Positions 12,792 to 30,153 of a stretch of 64,000 nt of DNA are shown piece by piece. The notes under the pieces are model-generated. The model was not told where the DNA came from. It saw nothing but the letters and a program-made list of their open reading frames with translations, and made no database searches. A program made the translations under genes and the position numbers. The first letter of the stretch is position 1, and each line of letters begins with the position of its first letter. This stretch comes from Panagrolaimus kolymaensis (lineage: Eukaryota > Nematoda > Chromadorea > Rhabditida > Panagrolaimidae), in assembly GCA_028622995.1 (NCBI GenBank), contig JAJQJQ010000035.1, forward strand, positions 310,001 to 374,000, in the 5' to 3' direction.

Positions 12792-15180
12792 ATGCCACAA
12801 TCATCTTTTATATATTTATTTTATGTTCCAAGTTTGGACAAGGTTACAGTGGCAAGAGTGGAAGAACCTAACGATGGAAGATATTCAATTTTGAGCCAAG
12901 AAGAGTTAGACATTCTACCTCCAATTTATCGAAATGCTGTTATAAAACTATCTAAACTTATGTTTAAAACTAATGAAATAAAAGTTCAAAGGGAATTATT
13001 TGAATCTTTCACGAACAAATTTACGACTCATGTAAAAATTCTAAGAAAATGGAAAGAGTAAGTTTAAATTATAAAAGTTTTGTTTTTGCAAAAAATTATA
13101 AAGCTTCAAAAACACTTGGAAGCTTTGAAGAGTAAAGAAATTCATCGAAAGAAACTTGGATTCTTGCAATATTAATCACTTGCTGCCATTTTTGTAAATT
13201 AAAAATATGGCCAAACATTTTTAGCATTTTTTTAATTAAATTCTTTTTTTAAGACTCGAAGGAAGAAATATTTATCCTAGAAGTTTGCTAGAAGAAATTG
13301 AATCTTATATCAACGTAATAGCAATCCAGCATCTTTATGATGAAACTTTTTTTAATTTTTCCTTTAGCAAAACCGATGAGGTAATGGATATTTTATTTTT
13401 TATGAGCCAAATATTTTTAATAAACTATTTTTAGTTTCCAGTTCTGAATAAAGTTTTAACACATTTCATATTTGACGAAAAATTTAAATCGAATGTTGAT
13501 GAATTTATACAAATGAATAGAAATATCAAAGAATCATTAACATTTCCACATTATCAATTAAATGAATTTTGGAAATTTTATTTGATGCATTCGTGTAAGT
13601 AAAAGAAATTTTTGTGGTCATACTTTAATCCCGAAAGCTTCTAAAAGTTTTTTTCTGGTGAAAACTACCAGTGGAAGATTTACATATTTTTATAAAGACT
13701 TATGAATTTTAGTGAGTCCTATAACCCCTGAATTAAGAAAACAACATGAGCGAGCAGTGGAGTTGGAAGAAGATAGGATTTCTATTTTAAAACACGATAA
13801 AGAACAATACATAAAATTTTTATTTGAAAGCGGCGGCGATCATGAATTTATTGTTCAAAATATTGAAGTTAAACTTGGAAATTATCCATATAGAAAAAGT
13901 TATTGGAAACAATATATTGGTTATTTAGAAAAATGTGATCAAAAAGTAAGCTTCTTTTTTATACAAAAATTTGAATCCAATAAAATAAAATTCATTAAGG
14001 CTATGTTGAATGTTTATTCGCGATATTGCCGGTTTTTTGTTAATGATTGGAAAATGAGAGAATCATATCGAATTCAAATAAAGAGACTCAATAAAAAGGG
14101 TTGTTTCAATGTGAAACAATATATCAATGATTATAAATTGCTTTTAATGGATTTTCCTATCTCAGCATCATACACTTTGATATTTCACCAATTAGTCAAA
14201 AATTTAATTGCCTCAAATTGTATTTCAATTTATCGAAATTTTAAAAGTTTAAAACCCATATTAAAAGCTACTTTCCAATTACCTAAACCAAAATCGAAAC
14301 AAATCAACTCAAATTTTCGAGGATTTGAGCCACATTTTCTTGAATATTTAGTTAAAAATGCAAATTACAAACTTTTATATAAATTTTATTCAATTTCTCG
14401 ATGGTTTTATAATCGAAGAAAAGTTCCATTATGTCATAGACTATGCATATGTGATACACGAAAAACTATCTCAGATGAATGGTCATTATTTGTGAGACCC
14501 GATGACCTTGAACTTCAAGGATTAAAAAATATTTATGTTACCAATGCTTTGATTGTAATATCCAAAGATCCATTAGCATTATCAAAAATGATACGAAGAA
14601 TTTATAAATTTGATCCATGGTTTATTAAAATTGATGATCAAATTTTAACTTATAATGAATATTGTTTTATTATGGCTGAAGGAAATGTAACAAAAATATG
14701 GTTGAATAATGTTATAGTTACTGGGACGAATGGTGAACAATTGCCAGTGGAATGTTTGATTGAAAAATTACCTAACGCTCAAGCTATTGGGTAAGCTCTG
14801 CCTGAATTGGTTAATTGAAATTAAAGTTTATTTTATTTATAGATTTGAGCGAAACACTTTAATCAAACCAGACACTTCCGAAAAATTAGGCTTCATTCAA
14901 CTTAAAACTAAAATCGATCGCTTTGATCTTTATGGAGTCGACGAGAATTTTGATGCTCAAGGATTTTCAGAATTTATTCGAGTGAGTTTCTTCTGTGTTT
15001 ATTAGAAAAAATATTGGACATAACGACTTTTAGAGAAATGGCAATTCAACTTCCAATTTTATCCTTCATTTTAAACGGGAAATCACAGCACACCATAAAT
15101 TAATGTTTAAAAGAACTTTACGAGTTATCATGAGAACATGGCTGCCACGATTCACTTTACCCCAACTTACTATTTATTAA
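12792..15180 (+). CDS. HAT-repeat-like protein with nematode C-terminal domain, tandem copy 1
   Basis: Seven exons (12792-13057, 13254-13380, 13435-13594, 13713-13945, 14000-14790, 14843-14981, 15034-15180) give 620 residues. The N-terminal half is helical with aromatic spacing like HAT repeats of RNA-processing proteins such as PRP39 and SART3: VQRELFESFTNKF...ILRKWKE, NYPYRKSYWKQYIGYLEK and NVYSRYCRFFVNDWKMR. The C-terminal half starts with LEYLVKNANYKLLYKFYSIS, reminiscent of the F-box/F-box-associated regions expanded in nematodes, and continues with LTYNEYCFIMAEGNV and ECLIEKLPNA. It is a tandem duplicate of the next gene, with all six introns at matching positions and phases (2,0,1,0,2,0). 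Splicing or adaptor roles would be guesses. The structure is well supported; the domain labels are tentative. Confidence 0.72.
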
Positions 15181-15960
15181 AACTACGGTTACCTAACTGC
15201 ATTTATTTCAGAGTAATTTGTGTTTTGTTGAATTTTAATAAAGATATAAATAAAAGAGGTTTCATTTGAAAAAAAAAATTGAAGAACAAAAACTTTGTAA
15301 CAAAGCAACAAAAATATAAAAATTTCAAAATTTCACAAAAAGTTTGTACATGGGTATTTTAATGTTGTTGCGAAATGATGATAATATCATGCAAAGAAAG
15401 TCCACTTTTCAAAACAACAACAGTATGCTGCTGCTCAAATAAAAAGAAAAAAATATTTTACATTTTATGATTGGATTTAAAAAAACCTTTTTTGTCAAAA
15501 TTTACTCACGCTACATAACATTTTTGCTATTCTTGAATCACCATTTTCTATTTTTAGTTTATTTCTTCTGCTCTCTTGCTGACCATTACCTCATTCTTTA
15601 ATATTTACGTCGCAAGTCCAACTGCGGCACACCACCAAAAAGAAAAAAGCGAGAGAGAGAAAATTCATCTTCTTTTCTCGGAGATGACGTCAAATGTTTC
15701 TCTGCGTCAAACAATTTTTCTTATTCTTCTTCTTTGCTTGCTTACATTTTTTCCCTTCTCTTTCTGGCAATTGCTTTTCTTTCTTTATTTTTAACTGCCG
15801 CCACGAAATAAAATAAAAAACAAATCCAAATTTCAAAATACTTTTTCTTTTCATCAATTTTTTTAAGGGAAAAAAATCTTTCATGGAGAGAATAATAATT
15901 TTTTCAAGAAATTTTAATAAGTTTGTATAAATATTCAGTAATTTATTTTCTCCTTGATTT
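15181..15960. other. Intergenic spacer between tandem paralogues
   Basis: AT-rich DNA with poly-A tracts and a polyadenylation-like AATAAA at about 15236. No gene, RNA or repeat could be supported. Confidence 0.4.
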
Positions 15961-18159
15961 ATGGATTATAGAGCTGAAGCCAATCCAAACCTTATAATTT
16001 CTGCAAACACTCATTATTTATTGCCACAAGCTTATCAAAAAGCTGTTACAAAACTTTCAATACTTCTTTCAAAAACTTCCGATATTAAAGTTCAAAGAGA
16101 ATTATTTGAATCGTTTGCAAAGAAATTTACTCTTCATCCTGAAATTTTGAGAGCATGGAAAAAGTTTGTTTCTTCTAAGAGTTTTTTTGTGCAAAAAATT
16201 CTAACAAACTTATTTTTTGTTTGTAAAAATCAATAAGTTCGTTTTAGGCTTGAAACTCGAGGAATACATTTGTGGGAAATTGAAAAGTTAGAAGAAAGAG
16301 AAACGTATGTAAACATTATTGCATCCGATCATCTCATAGATGATACATTTTTAAATTTTTCTTTTTCTAAACCCAATCAGGTAATAAATAACTCATTGAA
16401 TTTTATCAAAAGCAAGAATAAATATATGAAATCTTTTTAGTTTCCAGTGTTAAACAAAGTTTTAATTATTTATCGATTTAATGAAACATTTATTGAACAT
16501 GATGCTGATACATTTTTGGATTTAATTAAAAACATTAAAGAAGCTTTAACATTTCCAAATCCACATTTAAAATTATTTTGGAATTTTTATCAAAAACATT
16601 CATGTAAGGATGATTTTCGAAAAATTTCGATATTTAAAAAAAACTTCTTCTTTTTTTAGTAAGTAAAATAACGGATGATTTGGAAATAAATCATAATCAA
16701 GCAAAAATTTTATGGAATAAAATTGTGAATGTTGATCGAAATACTCAAAAATGGATTGAATGTTTGAAAAAAACTCACGATCATGAATATGTAATTCAAA
16801 ATCTTGAAGCTCAGTTAGGAAGAAATCCATTTAATAAAACTGTTTGGAATGGTTATATAAATTATTTAAAATCTGTTGATCCCAAGGTGAGCTACATATT
16901 TATTTTTGACGTTATGAATCTTAAAAAAAATAGTTTTCCAGTTTATGCTGAATGTTTATTCGCGTTATTGTCATTTCTTTGTTGATGATTGGGAAATGAG
17001 AGAAAATTATTATCGTGAAATTAAAAGGCTTCAAAGAAAAGGCGAAGATGTCTTTCATTGGATCGAAGATTATGAAACTTTGAAATTAGATTTTCGTTTA
17101 GTGATTCCAGGAAAGTATTTATTTAATCGATTCTTGAATAATTTGGCTGACATTTTTATGGAAAGTATTGGAAATTGTTTTAAATCTTTCAAAATTGAAC
17201 AACGAATATATAAACAATTGCCAATAACTGTTGTTGTTGAACCAGCCACTTCTGAATTTATACCATATCAAACAACAACTCCAAGTTTTCGATTTCCAAT
17301 GTTTGAATATATTGCAAAAAATGCAAATAAAAAACTTATAACTAAACTTTGCTCAATTTCAAAATGGTTTGGATATCGAATTCTTTTATGCCATAGACTC
17401 AGTATCACTGATTCCCGAAATACTCGAGTCTCAGAAGCATCAATTTTATTTTCTCAAAACAACCACAATAATTATGAGAAATTGAAAAATATTTTTGTTA
17501 CTAATGCTTTAATTGTGACATCAAATTATAATTTATTTGCTTTATCAAAAATTATGCATAAACTTATTCGATGTGAACCATTATTTATTGATATTCAAAA
17601 CCAAATAATTACTTATAACGAATATTGTTTTATTACCGCCGATGGAAATGTAGTTGATTTTTGTTTTAATTATGTTTCAGTTTTAAATGAAATTGGTGAA
17701 GGCATTCCAGTGGATTACTTAATTGAAAAAATACCAAATGCAAAGTTTATAAAGTAAGCCACTAAAATAAAAAATACTGTATTAAGATTAAACACTTTCT
17801 GAAATAAAAGTTCCAATTTTTTTAGATTCGGGCCTGGCACCATAATCGATAGATCAAGCAGATTAGGAGATTTTAAATCAAAAACTATAATCAAAAAATT
17901 TGAATTACATGGATTGGATGAAAGTTTTGATGTTTTTGGATTTTCATTATTTATAAAAGTTTGTCGTCTCTCATAGTTTTTTTAAAAACTTTAAAACTCC
18001 TTACCATTTTAGGGAAATACATTACCAAATACAAATTTATCACTTCATTATAAAGAGGATGTTGAGGCTTCAGTAAAAGCCGACTTTCGATGTCAGCTAT
18101 TTTTTATAACCGAATCATGGATACCGAGATTTGTTACTCATAATTTAAATATTGTTTAG
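15961..18159 (+). CDS. HAT-repeat-like protein with nematode C-terminal domain, tandem copy 2
   Basis: Seven exons (15961-16163, 16248-16380, 16441-16603, 16660-16886, 16942-17753, 17826-17958, 18013-18159) give 605 residues. It is collinear with the preceding gene. Matching stretches include VQRELFESF, LNFSFSK, FPVLNKVL, NPFNKTVWNGYINYLKSVD and NVYSRYCHFFVDDWEMREN, and the last exon is 147 bases in both copies. The N-terminus is shorter than in copy 1. The donors at 16164 (GTTTGT) and 17959 (GTTTGT) are non-consensus but are demanded by phase and by the paralogue. The stop codon lies one base before a transposon whose target-site duplication contains the stop, so the native 3' untranslated region has been displaced. 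Role unknown; HAT-like helices suggest a protein-binding scaffold. Confidence 0.72.
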
Positions 18160-18160
18160 T

Positions 18161-18777
18161 GGTCGTTACTAAAAGGCGTGCCGGTCCGGCGTGCCGGCCC
18201 AAGCTACTAAAAGGCGTGCCGGTCCTACGTGCCGCTCACAGTAGCTAAAAGGCATGCAGGTACATAGCTTTTTTTTATCAAATTTTTTTTTACACTTCTT
18301 CAATATCAATTTTAGTATTATCATACAATCCTTTCTAACATTTTTTAAACATTTTTTCCTTGAAAACATGTTGAAACGGTGGATTCCATTGCAGATTAAT
18401 AATAAAAATCTCAGATTATAAGAGAAATATTAGTTAAATAAAGATCGTGAATTTTTAACTTTAAGAGATGAAATTATCTTTTTTTTTATAGAAATGGAAA
18501 TAATTTTAGTAAATTTAAATACCGATGGACATAAATAGTAACAGTGAAAAGGTGCTTGAATGGATGCGAAAAAACTTATTTTAAGTAAAAATATTTTTGC
18601 TACTTGAACGATAAAATATTTCAATGATAAAAAAGGTTAAAAAGGACCTAGGTTTAACTGTAATTAGGATTAAATAATAAATTTTTGTTAAAAAAGCTTC
18701 CGACCTTCACGTTTTTTAGCAACTATGAGCGGCACGCCGGACCGGCACGCGGGCCGGCACGCCTTTTAGTAACGACC
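18161..18777. mobile_element. Non-autonomous Mutator-like DNA transposon (MITE), 617 bp
   Basis: Perfect 24-base terminal inverted repeats at 18161-18184 and 18754-18777 begin GGTCGTTACTAAAAGG. They extend inward as diverged GC-rich repeats of the type GGCGTGCCGG(T)CC, with an additional tandem copy on the left. The element is bounded by identical 9-base direct repeats TTGTTTAGT (18152-18160 and 18778-18786). Nine-base duplications are typical of Mutator-like elements. The interior is AT-rich with no transposase frame, so the element must have been moved in trans. The GC-rich ends contrast strongly with the surrounding DNA. Confidence 0.85.
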
Positions 18778-19848
18778 TTGTTTAGTTTATCAACAACAAG
18801 AATTTGTAATATTGGTTAATTTTAAAATAATAAACTACCTTTTTTTTTTATCGAGATGAGCTTTAGTTTAAAAAATGTACACAAATGGGAATTCCACAAG
18901 CTTTGTCAATTTTTTTCATAATTCATAACTATGATTTTTTAATAATAAACAGAGATACACGGCTCACAAATACGGATATTAATTATCTAATCGAATAATT
19001 AAAGCTTTTCTCATTTGCTTTCTGATTGTTGATTAATTTTTTGCTTTGAATCAAAAAATGTTTTCATCTTTCATAATATTGTTAAGCTCTCCACCACTTA
19101 CTTTGAATTCTTGATCTCATTGAAAAAGGGTAGTGTACTAATTTAAACCGTATATGACTCATAATAAAAAAATATTTCCAAGTACTTGATTGAAGAAAAA
19201 AAATACAAAACTTTCTTCTTCCATTTTTACGAGTGTTTTTTTTTTGCATGCAAGCAAGTTGCAACATATTAACCCGCTTGAGTTATCAACGCTCCTCTAT
19301 TTTTTTCATTCTTTTGCTTTTCGTTTGTTCGACTCACTTCTTTTTTGATTTTCGTCATATTTTTTATTTCAACTTTTGGTGATTCAGCTTATTTTAAACT
19401 CGTCATTTTTTTATTATCATTGTCCCCTTTTTATGAAATGCTGCTTTATCTTCATTTAGTTTCATTGAATGATTTCCATAGTTTTTTCCTTCACCACTGT
19501 CATATATTTCAATCGATTCTTTCTTCAAAACAAAACAAAAACTTTGAATAATATTGAAGGCTTTTAGCCATTTGTCGCGTGGTATTATTATCTATCAATA
19601 TTTACCACAATCGATTAGAGGTTATTTATGTAAACAATTTATTAAGATTAGCCTCGTCTTTGATAATTTGCAATACTATAGTTTTTTGAGTAAATTAAGC
19701 TTCAGAGTGCTCATTGTTTTGTAATTTTTGTAAATAGCTTAACCCTTATTAATTCTTTTATAATGTTTAATATTGATTTTCTTCGCGTTTTTTTACTTTC
19801 TAAAGAATATATGAAATATGTCTAATCTTACAAATTTTAGCTCTTCCA

Positions 19849-24538
<4,690 letters not shown>

Positions 24539-25401
24539 TGTTCATCATCTTTTATCTGAAAAAAAATTTTGTACTTGTATTCATTTTCCCTGTTTGAATT
24601 TTGTCTTTTCTGTAGATTTTTGATACTTGCTTAACTTAATCCTTTGGTATTTTCTTCTTTTAACTTTCATACTCTTCTTTTTTTACTGTATATCTATGAT
24701 TAAATTTATTTACGTTGTATAAAAAATACATTATTTTGGTTTATAAATTGTCGATTTGATTTTGTATCCGCTTTTTTAAGTATAAAGCTTCCATTCTGAC
24801 GTCAATCCTTGTGGCAAAAATTCAGACATTGGTCTCATTTTCAGTTGTTACTATGCTGCACCCTCAAATGAAGAAATGGAAAAGAAAGAAAGCATTCACT
24901 TGCTTCAAGTCATGCTTCAAAAATTTTACCATAGTAAAAAATCGATTCGACACAACGAAGAAGTAATAAAAGAGCTCCGCCTGAAAAAAATAAGCTGAGC
25001 GGCTGACTGCCATCCGTTGCAGCTTCCTCTTCCCTCCTCCTCCACATAACTACTCTTGCCAGCCTGCCTGCCTTTTTGGTCGCTAAAGGCATTTTCTCAA
25101 TTCCTGCGCATAAATTTTTTTAACTGTTGTTGCTTTTCTTCTTCCTCACTCTCTTCTCTTCCCTATTTCCTCCTTCCTTTACTCAACACTCACAACTGAC
25201 TGAGTAAAGAATAATAAAAAAAGAAGTAAAAATTCTTCGAGAAATGTAAAGAAAAGATAACTAAAAGAGTAAAATATGCCATCATCATCATTACTACGTG
25301 TTTCACCAAAACCTAAAAATTTATTATTATTTTTATCAGTGCCACCGCCATCGCAGCATAAATCATTAGCAACATTATCCTCATCGCCTTTATCTTCTTC
25401 A
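24539..25401. other. Intergenic region between VPS4 and the LDLa gene
   Basis: 3' flank of VPS4 (AATAAA-poor, T-rich) and the presumed promoter of the following gene, with CT-rich pyrimidine tracts at 25135-25200. An alternative upstream ATG in frame with the next gene lies at 25276. No independent gene seen. Confidence 0.4.
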
Positions 25402-25947
25402 ATGTTTAAAAAACATAATCTTTCATTAAAATATTTTATTAATTTTATTTTACTTTTATTTATTTTGACGATATCCTTTCCTTTAACCGTGGATGGACAA
25501 GATTTATATGGAGCTCAATATGCAAATAATCGAGCACCTGACGAAGTTCGACAACGTTCACGATCTTCTATGATTGGAGCGGGATTTGATGATCAACCAC
25601 TACAACAACAAGGCGTTATTGGTGTAAATCAACAACAACAACCTGAAATGGGTGGTGGTGATGATGTGGTTGTTGATGGTTCACGTCAAGGCTGTCAAGG
25701 ACCTTGGCAGTGGCAGTGTGATAGTGGACATTGTATTGCACAATATGACCTTTGTGATGGCATAACACAGTGTCCAGATGATTCAGATGAAAAAAATTGT
25801 CGTGGAAGGTATGCGTTTATTGTTAAATTTTGAAAAGTAATTCGAATTTTATTGTTTCATCTTTTTGAGTCTATGATTTTCGGTTGAACTTGAAGCTTTT
25901 GATTATTTGCAAGCCTTTTTTTCATCGAATGAAATTATTTCACGGAG

Positions 25948-25978
<31 letters not shown>

Positions 25979-27408
25979 GAGTATCTTTCCACAAGTTGGT
26001 TATCAACGTTAACCTCTTTACCGTGAGAATATTTTTACCTCCCTCAACATTTCCTCATTCCCTCTCACGTATGCACAAATATTATACTCGCCTACCTTTT
26101 TTTTACTGTATCAAACAAAATTTATTAAACAAAAAAAGCCTTTTTTAATATTATTTTGAAAAATATAAAAAAAGCAATTAGGCTACAGTTGAATAATCTC
26201 CTACTTTTTATGCTTATTTTTATGAATATTGTCATCATAATAGTAGTTCATTGATTGTGACGTAAAAGAAGCAAGCTAGCAAGCAAGCAAAAAAAAACTA
26301 TATGCCATTAAAAGTAAGAGAGTTGGGTAGTTGTTTTTATGTAAATGTGAAGTTTTAAATTTCAATACTCGAGCAAAAAAAAAGCTCAAACTTCCATTTT
26401 AAAAAAATATTAAAGCTTGTTGTGTGGCAAAGCAAGAGAGCATCTTTTTAGTTTTTTTCGTTAATTATCAAAAAACAAAATATTGCAACAACTTTATTAT
26501 TAGAATCATTTTACAACTTCAACATACAAAGTTCTTTTTTGCAAAAAAATAAGTACCATCAGTACTATTTTTTTTTACTAAAAACAAGCGAGTCTAAGAA
26601 CATGAATCATTGAGAAGCTTTCCGAAAAATTGAGGGGTTTTTTATTCTCGCATGTCAGTCAAAATAATGGCTTTTGTTTTTTTTTTTGTGAAAGAGGCAT
26701 CATAAAAACGTCAGCTTTATGAAGCAAAAACTCTTTCCAAAAATAGGAATACATAAAAAATGGAAAGCTTTACCTTTCAATGATTATTATTCTATGGTTT
26801 TTTGTTTTTCTCATGCATGTCTTGGTTACTGTGTCCACAAATTTTAGTTTGTTTCTTTGAACTTTAATTGACTGACTAAAAACCAAATATTTATTTTTTA
26901 TTTTTCGCGATGCTTTAACCAACCAATTAATTGATTATTCTTTTACTGCGATAGAGAAAAATTCCTTAGGGATTTTTTGTTTACTTTTTATAGTCATAAA
27001 GTTCAAAGGTCTTTTTTATAAAGGTTCAAATTTTTTAAAACATGCTTCAAAGAATGTGTATCTCTAAATCAAATTTCTATCTAAAATATCCTTTTCAGGT
27101 TTGGCCCGTCCCAGCACATAAATAGCTTTCGTCAACCCGATGCTGAACCTAAACACCCTGCAGCCGCTAAACCAGCAACAACTCATCCACCAACAACGAC
27201 CTCCTCACCTGCCTCAAAAGATAATGGTTCTTTGTTACTTCCATTAAAGCTTGTATTTGCTGGAGCAGCAGCATTTATTTTAGTTGCTGGTTTAGCTCAT
27301 GTATTTGTAAAACGACGACAACTTCAAGCATCAGTACGAAATTATCGTAAAGGTGACAGATTAATCGACGATGAAGATGATTTACTTATTTCACAAATGT
27401 ACAGCTAA
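25402..27408 (+). CDS. Single LDL-receptor class A domain transmembrane protein
   Basis: Two exons, 25402-25808 and 27099-27408, separated by a 1290-base intron, give 238 residues. The start at 25402 is chosen over the in-frame ATG at 25276 because it places a signal peptide ([19 protein letters not shown]) at the N-terminus. One LDLa module has its six cysteines and acidic calcium cage ([16 protein letters not shown]). A Thr/Pro-rich stalk follows, then a membrane segment [20 protein letters not shown], a basic stop-transfer KRRQ and a short acidic tail [13 protein letters not shown]. The tail ends in YS after a dileucine-like acidic motif, suggesting endocytic sorting. It is too short to be a lipoprotein receptor; a small single-pass adaptor or co-receptor is more likely. 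Confidence 0.85.
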
Positions 27409-27770
27409 AAAAAGTTTATGACAAAAAAAAAAGAAAAGCAACGCAACACACCGGTTTTTTAACATTTCCCTTTTTGTTACCTTCCTTCCTATTGACTGTT
27501 TCTGTTTTTCACATGTTCCTATTTGTTTTTTATAAGGTTTCTCTCTATACTGTTTTTATTAAAATAAACATTTATACAATTACAAATAAATCAAGCAAGC
27601 AAATACACAAGAATAAACTTAATAATAAAAGCAAATATGTATATAATATTTGGAAAACAACCAAAATCCATAAATAAAAACCAATCAGAATATCAAGGAG
27701 TTAAATGTCCATGATGATGAATGATTATTTGGTTAATAAAATTAAAAATCATGGATTTCCTTATAACCTC

Positions 27771-29207
27771 TCATTTTGTTGTTGCTTCTTCTTGACCTTC
27801 CATCTCCACATATTTTTTATACAAATGCTTATATTTTCCTTGAAATAATCGATCTGCATCTTCCCATGCGTGTAAAGCTTTAAGCACCGCAAAATCATAA
27901 TAAGCATCTTTAAGGCTTTGTTTGATTTCTTTCTTTTCCAGTGGTTTTATCATAAATTCTGCTAAACCAAGAGTATGAAAACCATGGGACATAAAAAAGT
28001 AATCATATGAAGTTTGAAGCTGTTCCACTGTGTATGGAACTTTGGTTTTATCTCCACCATATTCTTTTACAAGGCAATCAAAATAATAGGGAATTGCAAA
28101 TTGTTCAGCTTGTCGACGAACTACTCCATCAACGCAAAGGGTTAAAAAGCAAGAAAGATCAGACATGGGTGAACCTTCGTGTAAGATTTGCCAATCAATA
28201 AATGCTGCCACATCATTTTGAATGTCACCATTTTCATCGATGGCCCACATAATATTTCCAGCAAACATATCTCCATGAACGATCACGGGAGGCATACCCA
28301 AATCTTTATGAGCTTGAACATTAGCAAAATAAATATAATCTTGATTAAGGGTATACTTTCGATATCTTTTTATTAAAGGCTCAAATTCAGCTAGAAAAAA
28401 ATGTTATTAAAAGTTAATTCAGGGAAAAGCAAATTCATTCGGTGGACGAATTCAACTAACCTTTTCGTTTACATTTTTCTAAAAAGCCATCCACAAATTG
28501 ATCTGCACTTTGCATAAAATCTCCAAACAATGTTGCATTTTTGAGATATTTTCCTTTCCACTTAATTGTATCATCACAAAGAATATTTTTATGTAAATGA
28601 GCCAAATGCCGAATGAAAGCTTTAACTTGGGCTAAATTAACACTTTCAAAATGTGATATGCATTTTCCACGTTGAGTTAAATCTTCCATATGTATGCAAC
28701 CTTCATGTCCACCATTAACCCAATCAACGGTTTTAAAAACTTTTGCAAGTGGAATACCCGCAATTTCAGAAAAATGATTATAAAAATCACATTCAACATT
28801 ATGAACCTCTGTTAGACCTTCTTGATACTCTTTTGGTAATCCTTCTTCAATACAATCGTGAGCTTCTTCAAGAATTTTAAATGTTGGAATTTTTAATATT
28901 GTTGTGTAAGCATCAGAATCGTTGTCAGCGGAATCGACAAAAATAATTTTACATCGATAAACATATGAAATAAAACCTTGGCCTTCAGAAATATTTTTTG
29001 CGATCACCTAAAATTTATGAGGCGAAATTAATGGTAATAGAAAAAAAACCAACTCACCTCTTTAACTGGTCGATTTCCATGAAGCTTTATAAATTTTTCA
29101 TCATTATTCCTTAATGAATCCAATAACCATCCAATAGTAAATGAGTGACCATTTATTGATTTTGTAATATCAACTATGTCATTTACCACCACCGCCGCAC
29201 TCGTCAT
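27771..29207 (-). CDS. CHK/ecdysteroid-kinase-like small-molecule kinase family protein
   Basis: Three exons (29058-29207, 28461-29007, 27771-28390) give 438 residues. The protein has the aminoglycoside-phosphotransferase-type kinase fold of the CHK/EcKL (DUF1679-like) family, which is expanded in nematodes and insects. The Brenner motif is VIVHGDMFAGNIMW and the metal-binding acidic motif is AAFIDWQ; the N-lobe lysine may be in TTILKIP. Family members are thought to phosphorylate small hydroxylated substrates such as steroids or xenobiotics, but the substrate here is unknown. The 3' end converges on the LDLa gene with about 360 bases between stops. All three exons are in phase and of normal family length. 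Confidence 0.88.
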
Positions 29208-29752
29208 TCTTTCTTCCTATCCAAACACAAAACAACAACTTTAGACACAATTTTCTCTTTTCTTTTTTTATTTGCTTTGTTGAAGTTAGTATGGTTATTT
29301 TTTTTTCAAGGCTATTAGGACAACACTACATATATGCGGTGTCACCGCGTCGTTATCTCGTTAATAGAAGTGCTTGAAGTGAGGAAATCCATATATTTAT
29401 TTGTTTATATCAAACAATATTTAAAACATTAAAATTGGGGCAAATAACAAAAGGCATAAATCAAAGATCGTTTTGAAGTGACAGTTAAAAAAGTAAACAT
29501 AAAAGATGTTTGGAATTTAACTAATTTATGAAGTAAATTGGATCAAAAATTTCGAAGAAATAGACACAAATGAAATTATCAAGATTATCAAAACAGTGAA
29601 GAGGATATTCTATTTATCATAGGGTAATCCAGCGAATTCTCTCACAATTCATAGAAATCAAGGGTGAATGAAGCTTTGATCAAATTTTATTTTTTTCAAA
29701 ACAAAAAACTTTTTTTCTGCTGTATCTTTAAAAATTTTGATTTTATAGATAG

Positions 29753-29932
29753 TTAAAGGGAGTGTCTCAGCAAACGAGAAAACATCCTTACAGCGAGCCC
29801 CGCTCATTTTTTCTTCTAGAAGTTTCTGAGACAACTTTGCACGTAAAAAAGATGATTTTCGTGTTAGGAAAAATAAAATGAGCGGGGCTCGCTGTAAGGA
29901 TGTTTTCTCGTTTGCTGAGACACTCCCTTTAA
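29753..29932. mobile_element. 180-bp foldback element with perfect 58-bp inverted repeats and TTAA ends
   Basis: Arms 29753-29810 and 29875-29932 are perfect reverse complements over 58 bases, separated by 64 bases. Both ends are TTAA, and the sequence starts TTAAAGGGAGTGTCTCAG. This fits a miniature element using TTAA targets (piggyBac-like); a TA-inserting Tc1/mariner-type MITE is the alternative. There is no coding capacity. The perfect arms indicate a young or constrained hairpin. It lies between the CHK-like gene and the next plus-strand gene. Confidence 0.75.
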
Positions 29933-30153
29933 TGAAGATCAACCAAATGGTTATTGATTTTTATTTTTTGTCGATCTTTCCTCTCTTTCATTCATTGATC
30001 ACTCAATGTGCCATAAACGAAAAATGGCGCTGCGCAAAAATAATTGACCCAATGTTTTACCTCCGCAACATTGATTGATGTTTTTCTTTTCATTATTACA
30101 TCGATTTTGAGATTTCTTAATAAAAGTTCATTCAATTTTGTATTTTCAACAGG

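Noticed and set aside
18169..18369. Minus-strand frame of 66 codons
   Set aside because: It lies inside the MITE and starts in its inverted-repeat array; no transposase similarity.
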